Assembly: GCF_014647535.1 (NCBI RefSeq)
Contig: NZ_BMPJ01000002.1
Coordinates: 75,850 to 139,849 of the forward strand
Direction of reading: 5' to 3'
DNA from: Thermus composti
GTDB lineage: Bacteria > Deinococcota > Deinococci > Deinococcales > Thermaceae
DNA: 64,000 nucleotides
The notes beneath the pieces are model-generated. The model had not been told where the DNA came from and searched no databases. It was given only the letters and a program-made list of their open reading frames with translations. The stretch's first letter is position 1; the number at the start of each line of letters is the position of its first letter. The position numbers and the translations under genes were made by a program. This document shows, in pieces, positions 1-8,015 of the stretch.

Positions 1-609
1 GCGGGCGGGCTCCACGGCGAAGACCTTCACGTGGGGGATCCTTTCCTTGAGGTAGCGCCCCACCCCGGTGATCGTCCCCCCGGTGCCCGAGCCGTAGACG
101 AAGGCGTCTACGCGGCCTTCCAGGGCCTCGTAGAGCTCGGGGCCCGTGGTCTCGTAGTGGGCCCGCACGTTGGCGGGGTTGGCGAACTGGTCCGGCATGA
201 AGGCCCCAAGCTCCTCCTTAAGCCTTAGCGCCTCTTCCCTGGCCGCAAGCATCCGCCTCTCCGGGTCCGTGAGGACGAGCTCGGCGCCAAAGGCCTTAAG
301 GACCCGCTTCCTCTCCTCGGACATCTGGGCGGGCATGGTGAGGATGAGGCGGTAGCCCCGGCTTGCGGCGATCATGGCGAGGCCGATGCCGGTGTTGCCG
401 CTCGTGGGCTCCACGATCACCTGCCCCGAGCCGGGCCTTAGGAGGCCCCTTTCTTCCGCGTCCTTGATCATGTACCAGGCGGGGCGGTCCTTGATGGAGC
501 CCCCGGGGTTAAGCCCCTCCAGCTTGACCCAGACCTCGGCCATGCCCGGCTCCACCACCTTGGTGAGCCGGACCACCGGGGTTTTGCCGATCACTTGCTC
601 CACCCGCAT
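1..609 (-). CDS. cysK: Cysteine synthase A (O-acetylserine sulfhydrylase), C-terminus cut by window edge
   Basis: PLP-dependent beta-replacement enzyme making L-cysteine from O-acetylserine and sulfide in the cytoplasm. The first 203 codons are visible. They begin MRVEQVIGKTPVVRL and contain the PLP lysine motif GGSIKDRPA (Lys40), the substrate loop PTSGNTG and the phosphate-binding GSGTGGT. These three motifs in this order are diagnostic of the CysK/CBS fold. The ATG at 609 was chosen because a TATAGT hexamer lies 6 bases upstream, implying a leaderless transcript. It is divergent from slyD. A cystathionine beta-synthase-like variant cannot be excluded because the C-terminus lies outside the window. 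Confidence 0.9.
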   Translation of the reverse strand, partial: MRVEQVIGKTPVVRLTKVVEPGMAEVWVKLEGLNPGGSIKDRPAWYMIKDAEERGLLRPGSGQVIVEPTSGNTGIGLAMIAASRGYRLILTMPAQMSEERKRVLKAFGAELVLTDPERRMLAAREEALRLKEELGAFMPDQFANPANVRAHYETTGPELYEALEGRVDAFVYGSGTGGTITGVGRYLKERIPHVKVFAVEPAR

Positions 610-615
610 ACCCCC

Positions 616-621
616 ACTATA
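616..621 (-). promoter_or_regulatory. -10 element of leaderless cysK transcript
   Basis: TATAGT on the minus strand ends 6 bases before the cysK ATG. A -10 this close puts the transcription start at or next to the start codon, with no room for a Shine-Dalgarno sequence. The same arrangement recurs at about twenty starts in this window. Confidence 0.6.
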
Positions 622-661
622 GGGGGGTTGGGGCTTTTCTTCCTCCCTGGGTTTTGGTACC

Positions 662-687
662 CTAAACTTTGCAAGCCCCAAGCTTGC
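662..687 (+). promoter_or_regulatory. slyD -10 (TAAACT) and leader hairpin
   Basis: TAAACT at 662-667 is a plausible -10. The short leader then carries a perfect 6-bp hairpin (GCAAGC, 5-base loop, GCTTGC, 671-687), followed directly by the purine-rich ribosome site GGAAGGG. The same GCAAGC/GCTTGC hairpin occurs in the leader at 51148-51165. Confidence 0.45.
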
Positions 688-699
688 GGAAGGGTAGAC

Positions 700-1167
700 A
701 TGAAGGTTGGACAGGACAAGGTAGTCACCATCCGCTACACCCTCCAGGTGGAGGGGGAGGTTTTGGACCAAGGGGAGCTCGCCTACTTGCACGGCCACGG
801 CAACCTGATCCGGGGCCTCGAGGAGGAGCTTGAAGGCCGGGAGGAGGGGGAGGTCTTCCAGGCCCACGTGCCCGCGGAGAAGGCCTACGGCCCCCACGAC
901 CCCGAGGGGGTGCAGGTGGTGCCCCTCGCCGCCTTCCCCGAGGACGCCGAGGTGGTGCCGGGGGCCCAGTTCTACGCCCAGGACATGGAGGGGAACCCCA
1001 TGCCCCTCACGGTGGTGGAGGTCCAGGGGGAGGAGGTCACCGTTGACTTCAACCACCCCTTGGCCGGGAAGGACCTGGACTTCCAGGTGGAGGTGGTGCG
1101 GGTCCGGGAGGCCACGCCGGAAGAACTCCTCCACGGCCACGTGCACGAGGGCGGCCACGCCCACTAA
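700..1167 (+). CDS. slyD: FKBP-type peptidyl-prolyl isomerase SlyD
   Basis: Cytoplasmic prolyl isomerase, chaperone and metal-binding protein, 155 residues. It has the usual SlyD layout: an FKBP half (start MKVGQDKVVTIRY), an inserted-in-flap chaperone domain at roughly 65-120, the return of the FKBP strand, and a short His-rich metal-binding tail (HGHVHEGGHAH). I recognise it as a close relative of T. thermophilus SlyD, differing at several positions and with a slightly longer His-rich tail. The ATG at 700 follows a GGAAGGG ribosome site; the frame is open further upstream but lacks homology there. A strong terminator follows. Confidence 0.95.
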   Translation: MKVGQDKVVTIRYTLQVEGEVLDQGELAYLHGHGNLIRGLEEELEGREEGEVFQAHVPAEKAYGPHDPEGVQVVPLAAFPEDAEVVPGAQFYAQDMEGNPMPLTVVEVQGEEVTVDFNHPLAGKDLDFQVEVVRVREATPEELLHGHVHEGGHAH

Positions 1168-1182
1168 TCCCCTAGGGCCTTG

Positions 1183-1216
1183 CCCCCCCTGGTTAAGGGG
1201 GGGCTTGACTTTTTTT
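1183..1216 (+). terminator. slyD intrinsic terminator
   Basis: Seven C, a 7-base loop, seven G (1183-1203), then cttga and a seven-T tract. The T-rich flank also contains TTGACT, which fits as the -35 of the next promoter, so terminator and promoter overlap. Confidence 0.75.
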
Positions 1217-1233
1217 AGAGGGCGTGGGATAGT
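1205..1233 (+). promoter_or_regulatory. Promoter of the cold-shock gene
   Basis: TTGACT (1205-1210), a 17-base spacer and GATAGT (1228-1233). Transcription would start near 1240, giving a leader of about 40 bases that ends in the ribosome site AAGGAGAAGC. Confidence 0.55.
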
Positions 1234-1280
1234 GGGGAGTCCCGGGAAAGCCAAGTGGGTTTTCGGGATGAAGGAGAAGC

Positions 1281-1487
1281 ATGAAGAAGGGTACCGTCAA
1301 GTGGTTTAACGCGGAAAAAGGCTACGGGTTCATCCAGCAGGAAGAGGGTCCGGACGTGTTCGTGCACTTCACGGCCATTGAGGCCGAGGGCTTCCGCACC
1401 CTGAACGAGGGGGAGCGGGTGGAGTTTGAGGTGGAGCCCGGCCGGAACGGCAAGGGCCCCCAGGCCAAGAAGGTCCACCGCCTCTAA
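1281..1487 (+). CDS. Cold-shock domain protein (CspA family)
   Basis: A 68-residue single-stranded RNA/DNA-binding beta-barrel acting as an RNA chaperone. It opens [17 protein letters not shown], containing the RNP1 motif KGYGFI, followed by RNP2 VFVHF. The length is typical for the family. AAGGAGAAGC ends directly at the ATG. The gene stands alone between two terminators with its own promoter. The short structured leader could be temperature-responsive, but that is inference only. Confidence 0.95.
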   Translation: MKKGTVKWFNAEKGYGFIQQEEGPDVFVHFTAIEAEGFRTLNEGERVEFEVEPGRNGKGPQAKKVHRL

Positions 1488-1502
1488 AGGCTGGCTTTCA
1501 GG

Positions 1503-1526
1503 GGAGCCCCGGAAGGGGCTCCTTTT
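1503..1526 (+). terminator. Cold-shock gene terminator
   Basis: GGAGCCCC, loop GGAA, GGGGCTCC, then TTTT: a perfect 8-bp stem with a T run. Confidence 0.75.
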
Positions 1527-1530
1527 GCTT

Positions 1531-1536
1531 TAGGCT
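1531..1536 (+). promoter_or_regulatory. -10 element of leaderless surE transcript
   Basis: TAGGCT followed by 6 bases and the surE ATG. It lies immediately after the preceding terminator. Confidence 0.5.
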
Positions 1537-1542
1537 TAGGGC

Positions 1543-2283
<741 letters not shown>

Positions 2284-3051
2284 GGCGCACGGGGAGGCCC
2301 TCTTTTAGGCCCAGGGCCTCCCGGGCGTTTCCCTGGTTCAGGGCGATCTCCAAAAGCCCGGCGCTTCCCCGGTAGGCCACCGCCTCCCCCACCCCCACCT
2401 CCCCGAAGGTGCGGCGGATGGGGACTTCCCGCCCCGCCACCGCCACCACCCCGCCCAAAGGGGCTTCCAGGAGGGTGGTGATGGCGTTGCCGAAGCGGTC
2501 AAAGGTGAGGATCTCCCCTTCGGGCCCAGGGCTTAAGCGGAGGGAAAGGCGGACGAGGTCCTGGGGGGGGATTTCCGGCCCCAGGGCCTCCGGGGGAAGG
2601 CCCAGGGCCAGGTGGGCGGCGGCGGGGGCGAAGCGGTCGCGGCCGTGGAAGGTGGCCTCCCCAGGCCGCCAGCCGGGAAGGGGCCCGATGCCCTGGGGCC
2701 CAGGCGGAGCCACCCGTTCCAGGAGGAAGGCCCTTTGGGGGGGGTCTAAGAGCCAGGCCAGGGTGAAGAGGCCGTTGTCCGGCCCCACGTAGAAGCGCTT
2801 GCCCCAGGCGGCGATGGCCCGCCTCCCGGTCCCCACCCCGGGGTCCACCACCGCCAGGACCACGCTTTCCTCGGGCAGATAAGGCACCGCCTCAAAGAGG
2901 GCGTAGGCCGCCCGGCGCAGGTCCTGGGGGGGGAGGGCGTGGGCCAGGTCCACCACCTTGGTCCCGGGGGCCTTCTGCCCGAGGACCGCCTTCACCACCC
3001 CCACGTAGGGGTCCTCGAGGCCGAAGTCCGAGAGAAAGAAGACGGGCCGCA

Positions 3052-4503
3052 TCAGAACCTCCTCAACCAAGGGACCGGGAAGAGGGCGAGGACCACCCCC
3101 GCCACCACCCAGCCCGTGGCCATCCCCAAGACGCTTCCCGCCCGCTCCTTGGCCCAAAGAAGCCCCGCCCCCAGGAGGAGGAGAAGGAGGGTGGGGCCGG
3201 GGACCGCCAGGGCGAAGAGGAGGGCGGCCAGGGCCGGGGCCAGGTCCCGGTACCGCTCCTTGTAGACCAAGGGCGCAAGCCCCCGGAAGAAGGGCTCCAT
3301 GAGGGCGAGGCCCAGGAAGACCAGGAGATTTAGGGGCAGGGTGGAAAGCCCCAAAAAGGGCCTCAGGAGACCGTAGAGGAAGAGGCAAAGGAGGAGGGCG
3401 GGCCCCACCCAGAACCCCTCCACCCAGGTGCGCCCGTCCCCTAAAAGCCCGGGAAGGCGCCGCCTCTGCCCCAGGAGGAGGGCGGTGAAGAGGGCGAGGC
3501 CGTAGACCAGGTAGAAGCTGGGAAGGACTTGGTCCTGCTGGTAAGGGGTGAAAAGGGCCAGGGCGTTGGCGAAGAGGGCTTTCCCCAGGAAGAGGGCGAA
3601 GGCCAGGGCCAGGAAAAGGCTTAGGAGAAGGTAAAGGTAGAGGCTTCCCGGGCCGGGCAGGGGATCTTCCACCACCTCCACCGTGCGCAGGGGCTCAATG
3701 CGGCTTTCCCCCAGGAGGACCAGGCCCAAAAAGACCAGAAAGGTCAGAAGCCAAGGCCAGGTCCTTTCCAGAAAGCGGCCGGGAAGGTTCTCCACCTGGG
3801 CTAGCTGGGAAAGGGCGGCGCTTCCCCGGGCCAGGTCCCCTTGCCCCAGGTAGGCCAGGGTGAGGGTGCGTAGGGCTTCCTTGCGTCCTTCTGGAGGGAG
3901 GACGGGAAGGAGGCTTTCCAGAAGGGAGATGGCCTCCCCGGGCCTTCCCGAAAGGAAGAGGAGCCTTCCCTCCATGAGGCGCTCTTCCGGCGTGGAGCCC
4001 AAGAAGGCGAGCCCCTCCTGGGGCTTTCCTAGGGCCAGGTAGAGGCGGGCCAGAAGGAGGCGGGCCTCGAGGGTGGGGGGAAGGCCTTGGGCCAGGGCCA
4101 GGGCCTCCTCGTAGCGCTTGAGGCCCTCTAGCGCCAGGGCTTTGAGGAGCCGGGCCTCGGGCCCTGAGGGGAGGTCTAGCTTAAGGACCTCCTCGGGGCG
4201 GCCTTTTAGGAGGAGAAGGCGGGCTTGGAGAAGGGGGGCTTCAGGGTCTTTCCCTAAGCGTTCCAGGAAGGCTTCGGCCTGCTTGGGGTCCTTTCCTTCC
4301 AGGGCGATGCGGGCGAGGAGGCGGAGGCTTGGGGCGTGGTTGGGATCGCTCACCAGGGCCAGCTCGCAGGTGGTCTGGGCGCTTTCTAGAGCGCCTTGCT
4401 GGTAGAAGCGAAGGCAGCGGAGGTAATAGGTTTGGGCCTCCTGGGCCGAGGCCAACGGGCCTCCGAGGAGGACACCCATTAGAAGAAGGATTATCCGGTT
4501 CAT
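3052..4503 (-). CDS. Secreted-start TPR protein fused to a degenerate CPBP (CAAX-protease-like) membrane domain
   Basis: A 483-residue protein. It has a signal-like start MNRIILLLMGVLLGGPLASA, helical TPR-like repeats to about residue 245, then about seven hydrophobic segments. The C-terminal part follows the CPBP pattern: MEPFFRG (402-408) where active members have EExxxR, then LLFALAVP where the family normally has a catalytic His, and a final segment where His/Asn are expected but Gly is seen. It therefore looks like a catalytically dead CPBP fold used as a membrane scaffold (inference). ATG 4503 is chosen over the GTG at 4524 because TAAACT (4514-4519) lies between them. It is coupled to the downstream SAM-hydrolase gene. 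Confidence 0.65.
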   Translation of the reverse strand: MNRIILLLMGVLLGGPLASAQEAQTYYLRCLRFYQQGALESAQTTCELALVSDPNHAPSLRLLARIALEGKDPKQAEAFLERLGKDPEAPLLQARLLLLKGRPEEVLKLDLPSGPEARLLKALALEGLKRYEEALALAQGLPPTLEARLLLARLYLALGKPQEGLAFLGSTPEERLMEGRLLFLSGRPGEAISLLESLLPVLPPEGRKEALRTLTLAYLGQGDLARGSAALSQLAQVENLPGRFLERTWPWLLTFLVFLGLVLLGESRIEPLRTVEVVEDPLPGPGSLYLYLLLSLFLALAFALFLGKALFANALALFTPYQQDQVLPSFYLVYGLALFTALLLGQRRRLPGLLGDGRTWVEGFWVGPALLLCLFLYGLLRPFLGLSTLPLNLLVFLGLALMEPFFRGLAPLVYKERYRDLAPALAALLFALAVPGPTLLLLLLGAGLLWAKERAGSVLGMATGWVVAGVVLALFPVPWLRRF

Positions 4504-4513
4504 AGTGGCTTCC

Positions 4514-4519
4514 AGTTTA
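4514..4519 (-). promoter_or_regulatory. -10 element for the TPR/CPBP gene
   Basis: TAAACT on the minus strand, 10 bases before the ATG at 4503. It overlaps the alternative GTG start, which argues against that start. Confidence 0.4.
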
Positions 4520-4540
4520 CCCACTTGACCTTAGACTTGG

Positions 4541-4546
4541 TATAAT
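4541..4546 (+). promoter_or_regulatory. -10 element of leaderless TPR gene (TATAAT)
   Basis: Consensus TATAAT preceded by TTGG (extended -10-like). Seven bases separate it from the GTG at 4554, so transcription should begin at the start codon. Confidence 0.65.
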
Positions 4547-4553
4547 CCTAGCG

Positions 4554-5261
4554 GTGAACCCCATGGGACGGTGGCTTTTGCTTTTGGTTGTGGGCATCGG
4601 CTGGGCTTGGGCGCAGGTTTCCCAGGTGGAAGCCCTTTTGGATGCGGGGCGCTTCCGGGAGGCCTACGAGCTGGGCTTGAAGCTTTCCACCCCCGAGGCC
4701 TTGGCCCTGGCCGCCAAGGCGGTCAGCTTCTACGCCATGTACGAGGCCAAGCCCGAGGAGAAGCGCGCCTGGTTTGAACGGGCGGAGAAGGCGGCTTCCC
4801 AGGCCATCGCCAAGGACCCGGACTACCCGGAGGGGTATTTTGAGCGGGCGAGGGCCTTGGGCCGGCTTTCCCAGTACAAGGGGATCCTCGAGGCCCTTAC
4901 GGAAGGCCTTGCCCCCAGGATCCGGAACGACCTGGAAAAGACCCTGAAGCTCAAGCCGGACCACGCCGGGGCCATGGTGGCCCTGGCCCTTTGGCACTTT
5001 GAGCTGGTGCAGAAGGGCTGGCTGGTGGCCGCCACCCAAGGGGCCGACGGGGGGAAGGTGGAGCCCCTCATGAAGAAGGCCATTGAGCTGGAGCCCGAGG
5101 GGATCATCCACCGGGTGGAGTACGCCCGGGTCCTGGCCGCCTGGGGAAGAAAGGAGGAGGCCAGGCGGCAGCTGGAGACCGCCCTCTCCCTGCCCGCCCG
5201 GACCGCCGCCGACCGCTACGACCAGGAAAGGGCCCGCCAGGAGCTGGCGAAGCTTAAGTGA
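4554..5261 (+). CDS. Exported TPR-repeat protein
   Basis: A 235-residue protein of unknown function. It begins with an apparent signal peptide (VNPMGRWLLLLVVGIGWAWAQ, GTG start) and continues with helical pairs of TPR character (DPDYPEGYFERARALGRL; KPDHAGAMVALALWHFEL). The final helices resemble a TPR solvating helix. It probably acts as a periplasmic or envelope protein-interaction scaffold. GTG 4554 is favoured because a consensus -10 sits 7 bases upstream. It diverges from the TPR/CPBP gene across 50 bases, so both TPR genes share one promoter region and may work together (inference). Confidence 0.7.
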   Translation: MNPMGRWLLLLVVGIGWAWAQVSQVEALLDAGRFREAYELGLKLSTPEALALAAKAVSFYAMYEAKPEEKRAWFERAEKAASQAIAKDPDYPEGYFERARALGRLSQYKGILEALTEGLAPRIRNDLEKTLKLKPDHAGAMVALALWHFELVQKGWLVAATQGADGGKVEPLMKKAIELEPEGIIHRVEYARVLAAWGRKEEARRQLETALSLPARTAADRYDQERARQELAKLK

Positions 5262-5266
5262 GGGGA

Positions 5267-5863
5267 TTAGCGGGGGGTGGGCAGCTTAAGCCCAAGCCTC
5301 CGGCCGAAGACCCTTAGGAGCACCGTGGCCAGGGCCCCGGCGAAAAGGGCGGCCTCGGGGTGGCTTCCGTAGAGGGCGTAGACCACCAGGGCCCCCACCA
5401 AGGCGGCGGAGGCGTAGAGGTCCCCCGCCCGGTAGAGGATCACGGGCACCTCCCCGGAGAGCACGTCCCGAAGCACCCCGCCCCCCACCCCGGAGAGCAT
5501 CCCCGCCAGGGCCACGCCGAAGGGCCCGAGGCCCGCGGAAAGGCCCCGCTCCGCCCCCAAGGCGGCGAAGAGGCCAAGGCCCAGGGTGTCCAGGTAGTAG
5601 ATGGGCTTCTCCAAGGCCTGGACTCGGGGGTGGAAGCGGAAGACGAGAAGCCCCACCCCCACCACGCTCCAGAGGAGGGGCTCGTTGTGGAGGGCGGTGG
5701 GGGGCAGGGTGCCCACCAGGACGTCCCGGATGGACCCGCCCCCCACCGCCGTCACCGTGGCCAGGACCAGGACCCCGAGGAGGTCAAACCCCTTCTCCAC
5801 CCCCTTGAGGGCCCCGGTGGCGGCGAAGACCAGGGTGCCGAGCCAGACCAGGACCTCAACCAT
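5267..5863 (-). CDS. TRIC-type/UPF0126 seven-helix membrane protein
   Basis: A 198-residue inner-membrane protein made of two similar three-helix repeats plus a last helix. Each repeat carries the family's Gly-rich kink motif: AVGGGSIRDVL and GVGGGVLRDVL. Bacterial relatives are trimeric intracellular cation channel homologues. The ATG at 5863 lies inside the end of ispF (8-base overlap), which implies co-translation. An upstream in-frame start would overlap ispF by 38 bases and adds a non-membrane extension, so it is not used. Confidence 0.85.
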   Translation of the reverse strand: MVEVLVWLGTLVFAATGALKGVEKGFDLLGVLVLATVTAVGGGSIRDVLVGTLPPTALHNEPLLWSVVGVGLLVFRFHPRVQALEKPIYYLDTLGLGLFAALGAERGLSAGLGPFGVALAGMLSGVGGGVLRDVLSGEVPVILYRAGDLYASAALVGALVVYALYGSHPEAALFAGALATVLLRVFGRRLGLKLPTPR

Positions 5864-6314
5864 CCAGGAGCACCACTGCCCGGGCCTGGACATGCTCGGG
5901 CGCCAGGCCCTCTGAGGTCTTGAAGGTAAGGCCGATGCGGTCCTGGGGAAGGCCTAGAAGGCGGGCCAGGTTTTCCACCATGGCCTCCCGGTGGGGGCCC
6001 AGCTTGGGCCGGTCCAGGGTGAGGACGAGGCTTGCCTGAAGCAGCCTCCCCCCCCGGGCTTCCACGAGGCGGAGGGCCTCCCGCAGAAACACCTCGCTCC
6101 TAGCCCCTTGCCAGCGGGGGTCGGTGTCGGGGAAGAGGAGGCCGATGTCCCCGAGGCCGTAGGCGGAAAGGAGGGCGTCGGTGAGGGCGTGGAGGGCGGC
6201 GTCCCCGTCGGAGTGGGCCAGGGCCCCCAGGGGGCTTGGGATGGGGAGGCCGCAGAGGTAAAGGGGCTTTCCCTCGGCCAGGCGGTGGCTATCCTCCCCG
6301 TAGCCGATGCGCAT
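5856..6314 (-). CDS. ispF: 2-C-methyl-D-erythritol 2,4-cyclodiphosphate synthase
   Basis: MEP (non-mevalonate) isoprenoid pathway enzyme converting CDP-ME-2-phosphate to MEcPP with release of CMP. Full length (152 residues). Zinc ligands are in the conserved opening RIGYGEDSHRL (Asp8, His10), and the family motifs HSDGDAALHALTDALL and FPDTDPRW are present. The C-terminal KTSEGL substrate loop is intact. The start lies 6 bases downstream of a TAAAGT -10 on this strand. Downstream it overlaps the TRIC-like gene. Confidence 0.95.
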   Translation of the reverse strand: MRIGYGEDSHRLAEGKPLYLCGLPIPSPLGALAHSDGDAALHALTDALLSAYGLGDIGLLFPDTDPRWQGARSEVFLREALRLVEARGGRLLQASLVLTLDRPKLGPHREAMVENLARLLGLPQDRIGLTFKTSEGLAPEHVQARAVVLLDG

Positions 6315-6317
6315 GGC

Positions 6318-6323
6318 TATACT
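6318..6323 (+). promoter_or_regulatory. -10 element of the HD-domain gene, overlapping the divergent ispF -10
   Basis: TATACT, 7 bases before the ATG at 6331. The intergenic region is only 16 bases, and its last three bases of this hexamer also belong to the minus-strand hexamer TAAAGT (6321-6326). Confidence 0.55.
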
Positions 6324-6326
6324 TTA
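6321..6326 (-). promoter_or_regulatory. -10 element of leaderless ispF
   Basis: TAAAGT on the minus strand, 6 bases before the ispF ATG. It overlaps the forward -10, so the two promoters are unlikely to be occupied together. Confidence 0.55.
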
Positions 6327-6330
6327 GGGC

Positions 6331-6888
6331 ATGCCGAGCTTCGCGGAAGCCCTGGCCCTCATGGAGGCCTGGACGGAAAGCCCTTCCCTAAGGCGGCACA
6401 TGCGGGCGGTGGAGGTGGCCATGCGGGCCTACGCCCGCCGCTTTGGGGAGGACGAGGAGCTTTGGGCCATGGCCGGGGTGCTCCACGACCTGGACTACGA
6501 GAAGTACCCCGAGGAGCACCCCTATAGGGCCGTGGAGGAGCTAAGGCGCTTGGGCTACCCCGAGGAGGTCCTAAAGGCCATCCTGGGCCACGCCAGCTAT
6601 ACGGGGGTGCCCCGGGAAAGCCTCATGGCCAAGGCCCTCTTCGCCGTGGACGAGCTCACGGGCCTCATCGCCGCCGCGGTCTACGTGCGGCCGGACCGGT
6701 CCATCCTGGGCCTCGAGCTCCCGAGCCTCAAGAAGAAGTTCAAGGACAAGGCCTTCGCCAAGGGGGTGAACCGGGAGGAGATCCGCCTTGGGGCCGAGGA
6801 GCTGGGGGTGCCTTTGGACGAGCACCTGGCCTTCGTCCTCGAGGCCATGAAGGGGGAGGCCCGGCTTCTCGGCCTGGAGGGCGCCTAA
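6331..6888 (+). CDS. HD-domain metal-dependent phosphohydrolase
   Basis: A 185-residue cytoplasmic protein with an HD fold. The first helix carries the upstream His (RRHMRAVEVAMRAYARR), then comes the HD pair GVLHDLDYEKYP, a GHASYTG helix, and the distal Asp in FAVDELTGLI. This is the small HD subfamily common in thermophiles; the substrate is unknown. Leaderless start at 6331 and divergent from ispF. Confidence 0.85.
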   Translation: MPSFAEALALMEAWTESPSLRRHMRAVEVAMRAYARRFGEDEELWAMAGVLHDLDYEKYPEEHPYRAVEELRRLGYPEEVLKAILGHASYTGVPRESLMAKALFAVDELTGLIAAAVYVRPDRSILGLELPSLKKKFKDKAFAKGVNREEIRLGAEELGVPLDEHLAFVLEAMKGEARLLGLEGA

Positions 6889-6933
6889 CGGCCCAGGTGC
6901 CCAAGAGCGCTTGCCCCGCCGCCCTCCCCACGC

Positions 6934-6939
6934 TAGGGT
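6934..6939 (+). promoter_or_regulatory. -10 element of leaderless FUN14-family gene
   Basis: TAGGGT, 7 bases before the GTG at 6947. Confidence 0.5.
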
Positions 6940-6946
6940 GGAAACC

Positions 6947-7267
6947 GTGGAGCTACCCGACCTCACCCCCTACCTGGGCCAGATCACCTTCGGCGGCCTC
7001 GCGGGCTACGCCGTGGGCTACGCCCTGAAGAAGGTGGGGCGGCTTTTGGCCATCGCCCTCGGCCTCCTCTTCGTGGCCCTCCAGCTTCTGGCCCAAGCGG
7101 GCTACGTGGAGGTGGACTGGACCCGGATCCAGCGGGACGTGGAGCCCCTTTTGCAGCAACCCGGCCTCAAAAGCCTCTGGGAAAGGCTTGTGGCCACCCT
7201 CACCTACAACCTCCCTTTCGGGGCCAGCTTCGTGGGGGGGCTTGTCCTCGGCCTCAGGGCCGGATGA
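6947..7267 (+). CDS. FUN14-family small membrane protein
   Basis: A 106-residue protein with the FUN14 pattern: GGLAGYAVGYALKKVGRL followed by a long hydrophobic helix ending AGYVEVDW, then an amphipathic linker and a final Gly-rich hydrophobic helix (FGASFVGGLVLGLRAG). The bacterial role is unknown. GTG 6947 is preferred to an upstream in-frame start at 6911 because the extra 12 residues are basic low-complexity and a TAGGGT -10 lies 7 bases upstream of the GTG. The last 14 bases overlap the convergent gene. Confidence 0.8.
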   Translation: MELPDLTPYLGQITFGGLAGYAVGYALKKVGRLLAIALGLLFVALQLLAQAGYVEVDWTRIQRDVEPLLQQPGLKSLWERLVATLTYNLPFGASFVGGLVLGLRAG

Positions 7268-7814
7268 GCCTCTGGGGGGTGGCGATCAGGTCCACCCGGC
7301 GCTCGGGGGGCACGGGAAGCCTGGGGTAGACCATCACCGGGTGGGCCAGGGTGGCGAAGGGGGCTTCTACCTGGAGCCAGGCCTGGGGGAAGCCGTAGCC
7401 CTTGCCCACCCAACCCCCTTCCTCGTCCACCGCCACCGCCCCGATGAGGACCAGGTCTATGGGCGCCGCCCCCAGGTCCACCCGCACCCCGAAGCGGTAG
7501 GCCTCCCGCACCCGCCTGAGTTTCCTGGGATCCAGGTCCTTGAGGAGCAAAAACTCCCCCGGCCGGTCGGGGTGGGGGAGGAGGAGTTCCTTCCCCTGGC
7601 GCAGGGCCTCGTCCCTTAAGGGCTTTAGCACGGCGTCCATCCCAGAAAGGATCCGCCTCGCCCCCTGGAACTCGGGGGTCTTTAGGAGACGCTCCGCCGC
7701 CCTTTTCGCCCCCAGGAAGTTGGGGTGGTGGCCGTGGGGGGGCGTGGGGTGGAGGGCGAGGCCGAAGCGGGCCAGGGCGTTCCAGACCTCTTCCCTAAGC
7801 TCGCCCAGGGTCAT
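7254..7814 (-). CDS. 5-formyltetrahydrofolate cyclo-ligase family protein (divergent)
   Basis: A 186-residue protein of the 5-FCL/MTHFS fold. It contains helical FLGAKRAAERLL near residue 33, a central PRKLRRVREAYRFG, and the C-terminal family block DLVLIGAVAVDEEGGWVGKGYGF, which forms the nucleotide/folate site in 5-FCL enzymes. The usual N-terminal phosphate-binding Arg/Lys motif is not obvious, so it may be one of the non-canonical paralogues rather than the housekeeping ligase. The ATG shares ATGA with the stop of the 51-codon gene upstream, indicating coupling. Confidence 0.75.
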   Translation of the reverse strand: MTLGELREEVWNALARFGLALHPTPPHGHHPNFLGAKRAAERLLKTPEFQGARRILSGMDAVLKPLRDEALRQGKELLLPHPDRPGEFLLLKDLDPRKLRRVREAYRFGVRVDLGAAPIDLVLIGAVAVDEEGGWVGKGYGFPQAWLQVEAPFATLAHPVMVYPRLPVPPERRVDLIATPQRLIRP

Positions 7815-7966
7815 GCTTCCAGAAAGCGGAGGGAGACCCCGGGGAGGAGAAAGCTAGCGTCCAGCACCACCCAGCCCACTTCCCTCCTCCCGCGCCCCCT
7901 CAGGCGGCGTGGGTGGCTTGCCAGCCGCTCCCGGATGGCCCGGTTCAGGGATTCGCCATGCGTCAT
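7811..7966 (-). CDS. Small basic protein of unknown function (51 aa), coupled to the 5-FCL gene
   Basis: Start MTHGESLNRAIRERL, then an Arg-rich stretch, then a hydrophobic strand GWVVLDASFLLPG. I do not recognise it. Three things support it as a gene: a TAAACT -10 exactly 6 bases before the ATG, a frame open to a TGA that overlaps the next ATG as ATGA, and a position directly divergent from dnaE. The N-terminal helix has a ribbon-helix-helix-like look and the late strand a faint PIN-like look, but it is too short to call either. Confidence 0.45.
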   Translation of the reverse strand: MTHGESLNRAIRERLASHPRRLRGRGRREVGWVVLDASFLLPGVSLRFLEA

Positions 7967-7972
7967 CGCCTT

Positions 7973-7978
7973 AGTTTA
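7973..7978 (-). promoter_or_regulatory. -10 element for the 51-aa gene
   Basis: TAAACT on the minus strand, 6 bases before the ATG at 7966. Confidence 0.45.
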
Positions 7979-8002
7979 GCCGCCCCCCTGGTTCCCGCAA
8001 GG

Positions 8003-8008
8003 TAGACT
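8003..8008 (+). promoter_or_regulatory. -10 element of leaderless dnaE
   Basis: TAGACT, 7 bases before the dnaE ATG. The intervening GGAGGGC is too close to act as a normal ribosome site. Confidence 0.5.
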
Positions 8009-8015
8009 GGAGGGC

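Noticed and set aside
3053..3388. N-terminal extension of the SAM-hydrolase gene
   Set aside because: The 112 extra codons are low-complexity and lie over the TPR/CPBP gene; the internal ATG forms a TGATG junction and matches the family start.
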